Source of the DNA: Dactylellina haptotyla
Taxonomy: Eukaryota; Ascomycota; Orbiliomycetes; Orbiliales; Orbiliaceae
Assembly (NCBI GenBank): GCA_031310005.1
Contig: CM062382.1
Location: forward strand, 868,001 to 932,000
Direction of reading: 5' to 3'
Length of the DNA stretch: 64,000 nucleotides
Below, piece after piece: positions 25,724-36,314 of the stretch. The position numbers and the translations under genes were made by a program. Numbering within the stretch: the first letter of the stretch is position 1; every line of letters starts with the position of its first letter. Below the pieces are notes generated by a model. That model was not told where the DNA came from. It made no database searches and saw only the letters and a program-made list of their open reading frames with translations.

Positions 25724-25812
25724 GTGAGTCACCAAACAAACAAAAAAAAATATTCTTTCAACTTCACGAATCTTATCGAACTTTCGTACTGATTATCCTG
25801 CTCTCTTCCTAG
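25724..25812 (+). other. candidate 5'-leader intron of WEE1
   Basis: GTGAGT donor at 25724 and a pyrimidine-rich tract ending in CTTCCTAG at 25812, 49 nt before the WEE1 start codon. The 89-nt size is normal. It does not affect the protein; inferred only from splice signals. Confidence 0.45.
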
Positions 25813-25861
25813 AGGCAGCTTTCTACCTCCGTTGCTATCCTAACTCCTCCAACATACTAAA

Positions 25862-28789
25862 ATGGTTATTTCATTTTCTCCACATAGACAAGGAGGCCCA
25901 ACTCCTGTTGAAAGCACGCTTCCATTCACTCCGTTTAAGCGTTCCAACAGCGGCCTCAGTTCCATGGACGTGCCACGTCATAGTCCCTCTCCCATCCCAC
26001 AAACACGAGCCACAACTAGACGTCAAGGCACTTTGGCTAGGACGAGAAGTTCACCGACTAGAGTTGCACTCGAAGCCTCTTCAACCAACAACCTAAACTG
26101 CACACCACCACCACAACACTCTGCCGTCCAGGCCGTCGAGTCGTCCAAGATGGCCATCGCAGCCGAGCCCTTCAAGGCTAGACAGTTGCGGGGTAGGGGC
26201 ATTGAAAACACACCTGCCGTCAGCAGTCCGCTTAAGAGACGAGAGACGTCGGCAACTTCGGAAGCAGGTGACCTTGCTTCTCCCCGAGTCAAGCGTCGGT
26301 CTCAAGATGGCATCACCCGTACCTCATCTTCTCGATCATCATCTCCAGCATCCGGCTCGGACTCATCGAGCACCGGCAGAAGTAAGACCAGCCGAACCTC
26401 GATCTTCGCTTCCAGCACTGGGAAACCCATTTCTCACACGCCCAGGAAACCAACCACCCTTAAGAAGGTGGTCAGCACACATCATTTTGAGAAGCCCAAG
26501 ATTGCTCGATCTCGACTTCAGTCGAATAAACCACCAGTATTTAACGTCTCGACACCCTTGGCTCCGGCCAAGGTGAAACGAATTGGCTCCTTCGACAATT
26601 TCGTTTCACCTGCTCCAAAAGAACCAACCGTTCCCCAGAGCGTCCCAGTAGAGACTTCTGGAACACCCTTTGTCTCCAAGATAACCTCGGATACGCCATT
26701 CAAGAAGCCTTTCCCAGCTTCATTCTCCAGATCGACCTTTGCCGCTACCACTATGCCTCAGCAAAGCACTTTCGCCACACCACAGATTACAAAGCCACTC
26801 CAACCGCACCCAGTGGGTTTCATGTCTACTGGCCTTCTCACAAAGAAGAATCGCCCGACAAATGGCAACGGCACATCTTTCCTCCCTCCCGAAACACCAT
26901 GTAAGAAGCCGACGTTTATGACAAGGAAACCAATTCAGGTCAACACTGCACCTCCTGATACGCCTTTCACAACCAAGGGAAGAGGGAGACTAAACTTCAC
27001 AAGAACCGAAAGCTTTGCTAGCATTGCTGATTCTGGTTCACCCGAAGCCAGCCAAGCTAATAGCCAGCAAGAATACCTTCAAACACCCACCAAACGACTC
27101 CATACCTCAGACAGCTCTGGTAGCTTGCGAGGCATCAGTAAGAGGTGGAAGCATGAAGCCAGCTGTAAGTACTCAAATTCTGATCAACCCCTGGTAGAAT
27201 TGCAACTAAGTCAGTTTATAGTGTCGCAAGATTCAGCACCCCCTCAGACACCACAGGCTAGTGCAGGCGTCATTGATTTGGATGCGAGCCGTCTATCGAT
27301 CTCTGGAAAGCCATCACAACCACTGTTTCCTCATCCATCCACTCCACGCTCGGCCCGAGATTTGTTTGGAAACCTCACCCACACCCCAGAACATGGCATT
27401 AACTCGCCAGACCATTCGTTCAATACTTCTGGTCTCGAGCAGACCATGACACCTGTTATGGATCGAACTTCAAAGACATTTTCAAAGGAGTGGGATCCAT
27501 CTCTCGAAAGCAAATTTGCAAAAGTTACTCAAGTCGGTGCAGGAGAGTTCTCAGTGGTTTTCGAAGTTGAGGACAAATTGGCGTCTCAAAGTTCGAGCCA
27601 ACTTATTACGCCTGAAAACTCATCTGAGAATGGATCTCCACCAAACCCACCTAACATGATGCCGAGGCATTACGCCGTTAAGCGTGTTCAATTCCATGGC
27701 CAAAGGGATCGCGACGTCAGAATTGAAGAGGTGTCTGTCTTGAAAGCCGTAGGCAAGCATAAGAACGTCATTGAGTACATTGATAGCTGGGAAACATCTG
27801 TCAACCACAGGGTCTACATCCAAACGGAATTTTGTGACCTTGGGGGTTTGGATAACTTCCTTTCCGACTATGGTAACCATGGTCGATTGGATCCTTTCAG
27901 AATTTGGAAGACTTTCACAGAAATTTCCGAGGTAAGAATACTTTCTTCAACTATTTTATTACATCGCAAAATTACTAACTTCTTACAGGGAATGGACTAT
28001 ATTCACGAAATGGGATTCTTGCATCTTGACCTCAAACCCTCCAACGTTCTGATTTCATATGATGGAACGCTCAAGATCGCCGACTTTGGAATGGCCACCA
28101 AGTATCCAGCAAGCCGAAGCCTTGAACGTGAGGGCGATCGCGAATATCTCGCCCCTGAGGTCCTCCAAAGACACCAATATGATCGACCTGCCGATATCTT
28201 CTCTCTTGGACTCTCTCTTTTGGAAATCGCCGCTAATGTTCAGCTACCCGATAACGGTCCTTCCTGGCAAAAACTTCGCGCTGGAGACCTTGGCGAGATC
28301 CCAGATCTCACCCCAGAAGGCCTGATGAACAGTTGCATCCGCGATGAGCGTGGTTTCCCAGTGGTTATTAACGATGATTCCATTGGCGACATCGGTAACG
28401 AATCTTTCGGTCCTGACCCTAGCTTCAGTGTTTCGCCTGCATCCCACCTCGAGGCTATGGTTGCGAAGTTTGCCAACAACCCAAACTTCAGAACTCGTGG
28501 TACCCAAGATTTGATCGAGCCTCCCAAATTCATGGAAGGCGACAGTTTGAAGTTTATGATTAATTGGCTCATCTCCCCTGACCCAACCCTTCGCCCTAAC
28601 ACTTCCGATATCCTCAACTCGGCTGAGATCCGTTGGGTTAAGTCACGAAGAAGATGCGGTGCCCTTGTTTACGAGGGAGAGTGGGGACCACTCGAAGCCG
28701 CCCCTGGATTCTCAGAAGACATGGACATCGGCGACTTGTCTGTCCAAAAGCTGGATGACGATGGCGAAGACTGGGTTATGATGGAATGA
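25862..28789 (+). CDS. WEE1: Wee1 protein kinase (G2/M checkpoint inhibitor of Cdk1)
   Basis: The frame is open for 975 codons, but two 57-nt stretches inside it have good intron signals (27165-27221, 27932-27988). Removing both leaves 937 residues. The first half is disordered and rich in Ser/Thr-Pro sites, with several repeated TP(F/C)K(K/R) motifs such as TPFKRSNS and TPFKKPFP, as expected of a Cdk target. The kinase domain starts near 530: glycine loop GAGEFSVVFEV, catalytic Lys in HYAVKRVQ (about 584), catalytic loop HLDLKPSNV (about 682), DFGMA (about 702), and REYLAPEVL. The catalytic loop and EGDREYLAPE element are Wee1-like. Wee1 phosphorylates the inhibitory tyrosine of Cdk1 in the nucleus and delays mitosis. 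Long for the family, mostly through the N-terminus. Confidence 0.93.
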   Translation: MVISFSPHRQGGPTPVESTLPFTPFKRSNSGLSSMDVPRHSPSPIPQTRATTRRQGTLARTRSSPTRVALEASSTNNLNCTPPPQHSAVQAVESSKMAIAAEPFKARQLRGRGIENTPAVSSPLKRRETSATSEAGDLASPRVKRRSQDGITRTSSSRSSSPASGSDSSSTGRSKTSRTSIFASSTGKPISHTPRKPTTLKKVVSTHHFEKPKIARSRLQSNKPPVFNVSTPLAPAKVKRIGSFDNFVSPAPKEPTVPQSVPVETSGTPFVSKITSDTPFKKPFPASFSRSTFAATTMPQQSTFATPQITKPLQPHPVGFMSTGLLTKKNRPTNGNGTSFLPPETPCKKPTFMTRKPIQVNTAPPDTPFTTKGRGRLNFTRTESFASIADSGSPEASQANSQQEYLQTPTKRLHTSDSSGSLRGISKRWKHEASCKYSNSDQPLVELQLSQFIVSQDSAPPQTPQASAGVIDLDASRLSISGKPSQPLFPHPSTPRSARDLFGNLTHTPEHGINSPDHSFNTSGLEQTMTPVMDRTSKTFSKEWDPSLESKFAKVTQVGAGEFSVVFEVEDKLASQSSSQLITPENSSENGSPPNPPNMMPRHYAVKRVQFHGQRDRDVRIEEVSVLKAVGKHKNVIEYIDSWETSVNHRVYIQTEFCDLGGLDNFLSDYGNHGRLDPFRIWKTFTEISEVRILSSTILLHRKITNFLQGMDYIHEMGFLHLDLKPSNVLISYDGTLKIADFGMATKYPASRSLEREGDREYLAPEVLQRHQYDRPADIFSLGLSLLEIAANVQLPDNGPSWQKLRAGDLGEIPDLTPEGLMNSCIRDERGFPVVINDDSIGDIGNESFGPDPSFSVSPASHLEAMVAKFANNPNFRTRGTQDLIEPPKFMEGDSLKFMINWLISPDPTLRPNTSDILNSAEIRWVKSRRRCGALVYEGEWGPLEAAPGFSEDMDIGDLSVQKLDDDGEDWVMME
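27165..27221 (+). other. WEE1 intron 1, 57 nt, in frame
   Basis: GTAAGT donor, CTAAG branch-like site and TTTATAG acceptor. It is a multiple of three without stop codons, so retention would insert 19 residues in the disordered N-terminal half. Confidence 0.65.
27932..27988 (+). other. WEE1 intron 2, 57 nt, in frame
   Basis: GTAAGA donor, TACTAAC branch site and TTACAG acceptor. Removal joins ISE to GMDYIHEMGFLHLDLKPS, restoring the standard kinase helix E; retention would insert 19 hydrophobic residues into the kinase core and most likely inactivate it. Confidence 0.88.
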
Positions 28790-31471
28790 GTACCGTTTGT
28801 AGCGGCTACTGGAACGAAACCTTTATGAGTTAAGACTTTTCTTTTACAAATTTCTCCTCACGATTTTGCGTTTTCCACTCTTCACGAACAAGTATATATA
28901 TCTTTACTCACCCCAAAAACATTCGGTTTCGATTCTTTATACCCTCTTGTTATTTTCGTTTTAAAACATTTTTGTTCTTGTTTTCACTTATTTGTCTTTG
29001 CTTCTCTCCCATCCTCTTTTCTGAAGGGATATGGGTTTTATTACACGCCGACTCTCCTTAACTTTGGATCTTTGTATCACTACCCAAGCTGGGCCTGTAA
29101 TATTTGTACCACTCAGGAAACCCTGGCGCGGAACGGAATTAGCTCTTCCTTTTTTTTATCTTGTTTTCACTTCTCTGAATTCCGTTCCGGCTTTTTTTGA
29201 TTCACAATACTTTTTATTGTTTTCATTCATGTCTACACATTACGGCCTTGCTTCATCTGCATTTTTACACGGCGGCGTAATATTTGGTGTTTTTATCCTT
29301 TTTTATCATTTGTTTTTCTGTTGGGATTCTACTAGGTTCGCTCATTACTACATTATCATTTCCTTTGTTTACACATTGTCGAGCAGTAGTGCTTTTTTGT
29401 TGAGAAAAATGGCATTTCCATAAGGCGTTTATGCTCTTTGACAACTTACTCTATATGGTGCACTCGATCCTTTCACTCGTAGTCAATGCATTGTGACTGT
29501 TTTTTGGCTGGGTTTGGATGTGGCGTGGTATTCCAGGTGCAGGCGCATAACGTAACGTAGGCAATAGCCAGAATCGATATGCTTCACATAATGAATCTGG
29601 AGACGCGTCAGATATCACGTTTTAGGATGGAAGCCATGCGTGAATATGTATGCGCATAGCTTTCTGCGGGGTGGTAGCATTTAGGTTGGTATGTAGCTAG
29701 GAAAGATAGTTCATGCCACCGGCCACCCTGCTAGCTATCGCGGTATCAAGAGCTATAGAAAAGCTTGCGAGAATTTGTTGATAATGCCTTATTTTCTGAT
29801 GTGGAGCTTACTTCTGTAGCTTCAACTATCGATCTGGAGCTTAAGCTATCAAAGCTCTTATCTTAGTGGCATGCTAGTTGAGGGGACCCGTGTTGTTACG
29901 GAAATCGATAACATTGATAGCTCGCTTCGACGCGATGTCGTGCAGCTTTCGAGCTTGTTTTTTTATTTATCGGATTCGCCATTTTCGGGGGCTGGGGGGC
30001 GAAAAGGTGTTGATCCATAATATTAAAATGTAATATAACCTACATGGCGTGACTTTGCTAACTGCATTGGCTTGGTGATGTCTGTGATTGAGGCTGCATG
30101 TTGTGCTAACTGCGAATGGATTGAGTTGAATATCTGGCGGTTTCTATTGGTAGATGATGGGCATACGAAAGGATCACCTGTTTGATTACAACTCTGATTT
30201 CACCCAGCAGGGAAATTTCTAGAAAACAATAGCGCGTCTTTTGCTAAGATACCGTGTACTATATCTTCTGGCTTCGGGACTAGCAATTATCTAGATTACA
30301 AATTTGTACAACATTAAACAACTATTAAACGTTCCAATGACTCTAACTACGTCTGGATAGTGTCCCTAAAATCATATTTACTCATACTCGATTTTAGATT
30401 TCATGACCTTATGGAGTGGTGAATTGCTAAATAATTGTGTAGCTCATCGAATCTAGGGTTATCCTCCACGACGTGTTTGCAGTCGAGGAACTGGGAGTAG
30501 TCATTAACGCACTGACGTTGATAGCTTGAGAGTTTCCAGCGAAATTTGAGGGTATGCTGTTTCATGGGTAATGGTGGTTGTATTCTGTGTGATATAGTTG
30601 GTAACAGTTGCGGTACCCCGTGGTATCAGTGGATACCGGATAACGGTTGGTATAGCGCGTTAGGTCAGGCTCGTATGACGTTCGGAGATCCGTGAGTGTC
30701 GTGAACGGTGGAACGTAACTTCGATGACGGCTGCAGGAACCAATCCGTCATTAATTGTTGATCCATCGGTGTTTGTAGGATAGAATGGAGAGGTGTAACC
30801 GATTGATCTAACGAGACCATGGTTGATCGATAATGCAAACAACAGTAGCAGGGCTATCTATATCGGTTGACACTGGATAAATAATGGTTTCTCTAGGTCA
30901 ATCAGTTTTATCGCACTCGGGGCGAGGACAGATGAAGATGATATAGCCATGAAGACCATCTAGACCCCGAACAAGCATCGGTGTTGGCTGAATAATGATG
31001 GAACCGCCATTGGGTAACACAGCCCTCTGGAGACTCGAATATCAAAGACAAAGCCAGCCGGCCACCAGGGGGTTTATTACCTGCCTCAAGGCTAAAGCAA
31101 GAAATTGGAAAGTGAAATTTGGCATATGGTACGGGTTACCGATCTTGTTATATCAGCTGATATCATAACGAGACGCCACCATACAAAATTTCCGATTCGT
31201 CTTATTTCGAGAATAGTATGATCCCAGAAATTGACAAATAGGGTTACTCAGACTCGTGAACTTTTGCTTCGATATATTGCTTTATTTAATTTCTTCTTTA
31301 TTTTGTGCAGAATAAAGATTAGGAAGAAAAACGACGTCGCTATATACATACAAAGAATCCTACCCTCTCCTGCTCACTATACATATAACCACACCCTCTA
31401 CCGAATTTAAAATCCCGTCTAAATGTTCTCCGTTCCCCCTATACCGGGGTTGAAATGACAAGGAGAAAAAT
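28790..31471. other. 2.7-kb gene-free stretch
   Basis: The first 600 bp are T-rich on the + strand and are probably the WEE1 3' UTR and flank. The rest (29,450-31,300) has many short frames but no coding pattern that I trust. Several AGCTT/AGCTAT words cluster at 29,740-29,870 without forming a clear repeat. Confidence 0.45.
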
Positions 31472-32590
31472 TTACAAGTCGGCCCTAGTAGTCTCAGGTC
31501 CCCACATCGGGCTTGTCAGGCTGGTCAAGCCTTTGCTATTCTCGCATGTCGCCCTTCCGCTCAGAGGACCTGGCTTTGGCACTCCCTTAACTTCGCTTGG
31601 TACATCGCCGGTGATAACGGTGGTGTTTATCGGTAATTCTCCGGAAGTCTTCAGCGCGTCGAGAAGTTTAACTGTGGTTTCGGGTGTCAAGTCTTCGTAA
31701 AAGTCATCGTTGATTTGAACCATTGGAGCTATATCGAGTGGAATGGAATAAAATAGTTAGACTCTCGTTTCGCTCTAGTTCCCGTGTAAAGGTAGTGGAG
31801 CGGTAGGACTTACCGTTAACGCAGGCACCCAAACATTCGACCTCGCTGAAGGTGAAGATGCCGTCCTTGGTGCTGTGACCTGGCTTGATACCCAAATGAT
31901 CCTCAATGGCCTTCATGATCGAGTCCGAGTTGCACAGCTGGCACGGCGTGGTGGTGCACACTTGTAGATGGAACTTGCCAACGGGGTTTCGGTTGTACAT
32001 TGTGTAGAAGCTTGCGACCTCTATACCCCGATATATACTGTATTAGCGTACGGTTGATCCCAGAACTAGGCTATTGACATTGCGAGATATCTGTGAATAT
32101 CATAGGACAGAGAATAAGATATATACCGTAAACTCGCATGGGTGGCATCTCGAGCAACCTCGCAACCTCATTCATGACGCTCAAGCTGGTGAACCCGTGC
32201 TGTCGCTGACCCAAGTCGAGAATTGGCATCACAGCGGCCTTCTTATACTGCGGAGGGTAGCGCTTCAGAATTTCGGCTATGAGTTTCTCGTTCTCAGCGG
32301 AGAATTTGAAGGGGATGTTGGCGTGGTTATCGGTCGAGTCGCGGTGCTGGTGCGGCATTGTATGTTAGCGCTTGGCAGCCCATGACATGAAGGCGAGTAC
32401 CAATGGCACAGTTGAGATGGCGGAGTGTACGTACGACGGCCAATGCATGGCTGCTCCTCGACGACAAGGGGGATATCGCTGCTCCTGTCGCTCTGACGAA
32501 GGGAGCGGTGGTGGTCTGAGGGCGGGCGGACTGGCAGGCGGCTCTGCAGGCGGACGCCAGCCGTAACGATACTGATCGGGCCGCGACCAT
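31472..32590 (-). CDS. nuo-24: NADH:ubiquinone oxidoreductase 24-kDa subunit (complex I)
   Basis: Four exons (32590-32435, 32346-32127, 32020-31814, 31728-31472) encode 279 residues, close to the usual 263-275. The first 50 residues are Arg/Ser/Ala-rich without acids, a mitochondrial presequence ([19 protein letters not shown]). The mature part has [20 protein letters not shown] and the four 2Fe-2S cysteines in the order CTTTPC then ECLGAC. This is the NDUFV2/NuoE homologue; it carries cluster N1a next to the 51-kDa flavoprotein in the matrix arm of complex I. All introns keep frame (phases 0, 1 and 1), and the junctions (RVY-E-VASFY, CVN-A-PMV) fall on conserved residues. Confidence 0.95.
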
Positions 32591-33608
32591 TGTGGACTAT
32601 CGATTGGAAGGGCGGAGGAGAGTCGGAAGAGGTCGAGGGGTGGCGTATCGGATGCTCTTTCGCGGGGTTTCGAAGGTCGGGATTTGAGGAAGTTGGGTAT
32701 CGGGGTTGGCTCGGCCTGGCTGGTTATGTCCAACGTTGTTTTGCCGGGATAATTTTCTATGCGGTCATTGAGACAACCGGGAACTTTGGACAGCAACAAC
32801 TTTGTGAATATAGTACTTATGGTCTCTACAAAAGATATTGAGGAATCTAAGACACCAAATGAGATCCTAGGATTGGATTTAGAAGCCGAAAATCCCAATT
32901 GCCTGAGTTTGCCGGGGGTCTCTGTCGTTGAGTCGTGACGCCAGATTTTGTGTGGCGGCGAATAAGCGAGGTCTGATTGGCCAGAACTACTCTCACCAAA
33001 ATTTGGCGAGAAGTTGTTGATTTACAATTGGCCAATATTAAGCTCTTAACATACCAGATGTTAAGTCCTATATATCTAGTGTACATGTGCGCGAATGTCT
33101 ATACGGTATCTAATTCAGGAACCAGCTTGGGATCCTACAGTCCCACACATCTCACAGTCAATCATGTGGTCTGGGCCTGGCTTTTCAACGACATTTTGGG
33201 CTACACTCAAAGTAAGGCTACTGTATCTACAATCACACTAGGTGCCGGTCTCGAACTTTCCAAAGAGCTATGAGGATACGTGTCTACACTCATTCCTATA
33301 CCGACAGCAGGTATAGACGGCAAGGAGTTTTATTTGTTTATACATTTAGAAGACACTTTGATTGGATACGCCTACGTTCTACTGAAGATAGAAGAATAGA
33401 CGCATCCAATTCTCATAAACGAGTTGGAGGTTTCAATCATTGTTTTATCGTGGTAACATTTCGATTACGAATTGGGAAGATGTAGGCTGTAATCTTACTC
33501 AATAATCCTTTTATTAGAGGGCTGTCTTTTTTCCTCTGGTTTAGTACGATACACAAGAAACGGGCATCAGCACAGAGTTTCGGAGTCCCGTTATATTCAG
33601 TTGGTGTT

Positions 33609-33764
33609 TGTGAGGAGATATAAAATGCATTGATTTATTCTAAAAGGGTAACTTGGTAGCTCTCCTGGACCTACGAGGCCAGGGACTGACGTTTTTGGTG
33701 GCATAGTAGAAGCAATGGCTCATAACCTGTGAGGAGATGTAAAATGCATTGATTGATTCTAAAA
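33609..33764. repeat. pair of 37-bp direct repeats
   Basis: The copies at 33609-33645 and 33728-33764 (TGTGAGGAGATATAAAATGC...) differ at two positions and lie 82 bp apart. No function or element end could be assigned. Confidence 0.85.
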
Positions 33765-34505
33765 CTATTCCATCTCGGGTATCTATCTATATGATGGGGC
33801 ATATAGTCCCGAACCTTAATAATCCGCTCATGTCTGATCACCACGGTTATCCTAGTCTACGCAGTGCCTGACAGTGTTTGCTACCAATTTTATAAGTATA
33901 TGTAACACTTACTAGCACCACCAAACAAAAATAGTGATTATTATATGAGGATAAGGTTTTTTTTTTTTTTTTTAAAAAAAAACATTGTTTCTTTCATGTC
34001 TGTATTTTATTTTATTATCCTTATTATTTATTGTATATTTATTTCCACCTGTGAAACACCATGGTAATCAGGTGGCGTTAAGCGTATTATCGGTAATTTT
34101 TGCTCACAGATACCTCGACAACGTCCTAATCTCTAGAAGTTATCAAGTCTTTCTAATTACTCTGTAAACCCCTTTGGAGAATTTATTCCCTCGTTGTAGA
34201 ACTCGTCGCAAAGACCTAAGGGTGGGGCTCATTGCTTTCCAGGGCCGTGTAGTAAGAGAATATCCACAGAATTCAGCGAGGAAGTGGGTGAAATGGAGCT
34301 TGGATCCTCGGCAACATAAGCCGGTTACGAGACTGGCTTTTCGCTTTGTTTTTAAAGGATTTTAGGTGCTCCCGAATATCCTTTCCAGCACAAACAATCT
34401 ATGAGAATTCGAGATGTATCTTGGTTCGGGTTTTCGACAATATTTCCGCGAGATACAGTTTTCCTATTTGGTTGAAATAAATAATTATAGTTGAGTTCAT
34501 AATAT

Positions 34506-34539
34506 AGTCCTACTGTAACAGCGGTGCTGTTGTAGGACT
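34506..34539. repeat. two-step perfect hairpin
   Basis: AGTCCTAC pairs with GTAGGACT, and inside it AACAGC pairs with GCTGTT around a GGT loop; only TGT on one side is unpaired. It coincides with the 3' end of the coding-like fragment on the minus strand and could act as a terminator-like or 3'-UTR stem. Confidence 0.6.
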
Positions 34540-34790
34540 TATATCGTTGGATGTGTCAAAGCCGACACCGAATTTTTTAGCACAATTCGACTCGTATCCC
34601 AAGCGTTGGACAAGCAGGAACAAGCCCGCCCAAGATTCCTCCCTGAACCTTTCGTTGTATACCGTGACATTAGGTGTTACGGCGGTCGACTTTTGTCTGT
34701 TCGTGTGAGGGATGCTATTGTAAAAATGGAATAGTTGCTTTGGCATGTTGGAGAACTTCCCGATGTATATAACAACATACGTGTCCAGCT
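34510..34790 (-). pseudogene. coding-like fragment of unknown family
   Basis: On the minus strand, a likely acceptor (GACTTAG near 34,791) opens a frame that reads LDTYVVIYIGKFSNMPKQLF and continues through NVTVYNERFREESWAGLFLL to a stop at 34510. The composition looks protein-like rather than random, yet no start exon could be found upstream. I do not recognise the family. It is either the last exon of a decayed gene or a chance frame. Confidence 0.3.
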
Positions 34791-35310
34791 AAGTCAAGCA
34801 CAGAGAGTCCCGACTGGTGCCCAATCGAGATGGGTACATTTATTCTATCTTTCCAGATTTTTGGGCACCCACCTAATTGGGCGGGTCAGTTAATTAGCCT
34901 GGACAATATCTCATCCGAAATGGTAATGTTGTTTGGGTGTACAACTAATAGAAAAAAAATCACAATCTCCATCTGAAGGATCCTTGATGGCTTTGGGATT
35001 AAAGATCCAAAACAGACACTCGTTAACAACAGTTCTATATGTTATAAAATATAGAATTTGGTGTTTGCTGATGAACTTGTGCTCGGGATATGTTTGTAAA
35101 AGGGTTGAAAAAAGTGATGGGTAGATGAAAAGAATTGCTTAGAATGTATTTATTTATTCCCATACTCTTCGTGTTTATAGATTTTTGTTATTATATAGTA
35201 GGTTAGATATGTAAACATTGGTGATTATGCTATAAGATGTAAAACGGAGTCAGAGCAAATATGGGGAAGGTCTTTCCCCTCAGTTTCCACTTTGTTTACT
35301 TGTCTCTCCT

Positions 35311-35627
35311 TTAGATTTCCTCATCTTCTCGCGTTTTTTCGCCCTTTTTTTTTTTGAGTTTGAGTTTGAGGCTGGGCCTAGTCCTTCTGTAGGCGCGCTT
35401 TTTATTAGCGGCGTTTGCGTAGAATATACCAATTCCCTCTCTGCGGGTTGTTGAAACTACTAATTATATAGTTAGCGGATAATCAAGCTATTGGTATTTT
35501 AAGATTTACATACCTTCGTAGACCTTATCGATTAACCCTTTATCTTGTGGGACTAATCGACATTTTGGAAGTTCGGATTTCTCCCTCAGTTGAAGCACCA
35601 GTTGCTTACAGCCGTGAACATGAACAG
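35311..35627 (-). pseudogene. two-exon C-terminal gene fragment, unknown family
   Basis: Two exons join in frame on the minus strand: 35627-35514 (reads HVHGCKQLVLQLREKSELPK) and 35456-35311 (STTRREGIGIFYANAANKKR, then a Lys/Arg-rich tail ending EKTREDEEI). The intron has a GTATGT donor and a TAGTAG acceptor, and the upstream acceptor CCATTAG follows a TACTAAA branch-like site. No preceding exon with a start codon could be found in the AT-rich sequence up to 36.1 kb. I read it as the surviving 3' part of a gene. Function is unknown. Confidence 0.4.
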
Positions 35628-36066
35628 CTAATGGTCAATAACTCTATTATAAAATTATTTAGTATCCTTTTGATGATATAGCCATTTTCTATCTAGGCCT
35701 TTGGTTGAAAGGAAATATCAGCAAGACGAAATATGTAAAATTATTTGATAATATTTAGTCTAGTAAGTATGCTTTTACTGATAGGATATGATTAGGTAAG
35801 TAATAATGTATATATTTCAGGAAATATGTGTTTTCTCTGCGAGTTTCTTAGGGGGTAGGGAAGCTATTTTTTTAGTGGTTGACTTTTCAGTTTCTCGCCT
35901 ATCAGATGAGTATATATTTTGATTGGTGCTTGTAAGTTTCAAGCTTGTGTAGTAAAAAAGATATGGAGGGTCACGGGGAATTTTTTCGCTAGAATATTCG
36001 GTAGGTGGGTGGATATGATGCCGCAGGTGACGATAATCGCCTCTGGAGCTCTAATATGTGACTAAT

Positions 36067-36240
36067 CTAGCATTCTAGGATCTCAATCGGTCCGAAATGA
36101 TCTATGGCGTGGAGGGGTTCTAGCGCTTTTGACGGTGATCTCGCCTTCGGAGAGAGCCGCGCAACGGTGCTACTCCCCCGCGTAACGCATTGGGAGATTT
36201 CTCCATCGGTTATTGAGATTTGAACCCCCAGTTCGAGGTC
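36067..36240 (-). other. GC-rich island with coding-like minus-strand frame
   Basis: Within an AT-rich region this 170-bp patch is markedly GC-rich. The minus strand reads GVQISITDGEISQCVTRGSS and ends HFGPIEILEC-stop. It also contains a GGTTCAAATC word like a Pol III B box, but no matching A box. It could be a gene remnant or an RNA; I cannot decide. Confidence 0.25.
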
Positions 36241-36280
36241 GTATTTTTGAAAATGAAATAAGAAGATCGATAGGATTGGG

Positions 36281-36314
36281 ACCAAACCAAACTTGCAACG
36301 TTGTTTGGTTTGGT
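36281..36314. repeat. 12-bp perfect inverted repeat (hairpin)
   Basis: ACCAAACCAAAC (36281-36292) and GTTTGGTTTGGT (36303-36314) are exact reverse complements around a 10-nt loop. Confidence 0.85.

Noticed and set aside
32365-32898. 177-codon frame overlapping the start of nuo-24
   Set aside because: It is a different frame from the mitochondrial presequence exon and has no conserved sequence.
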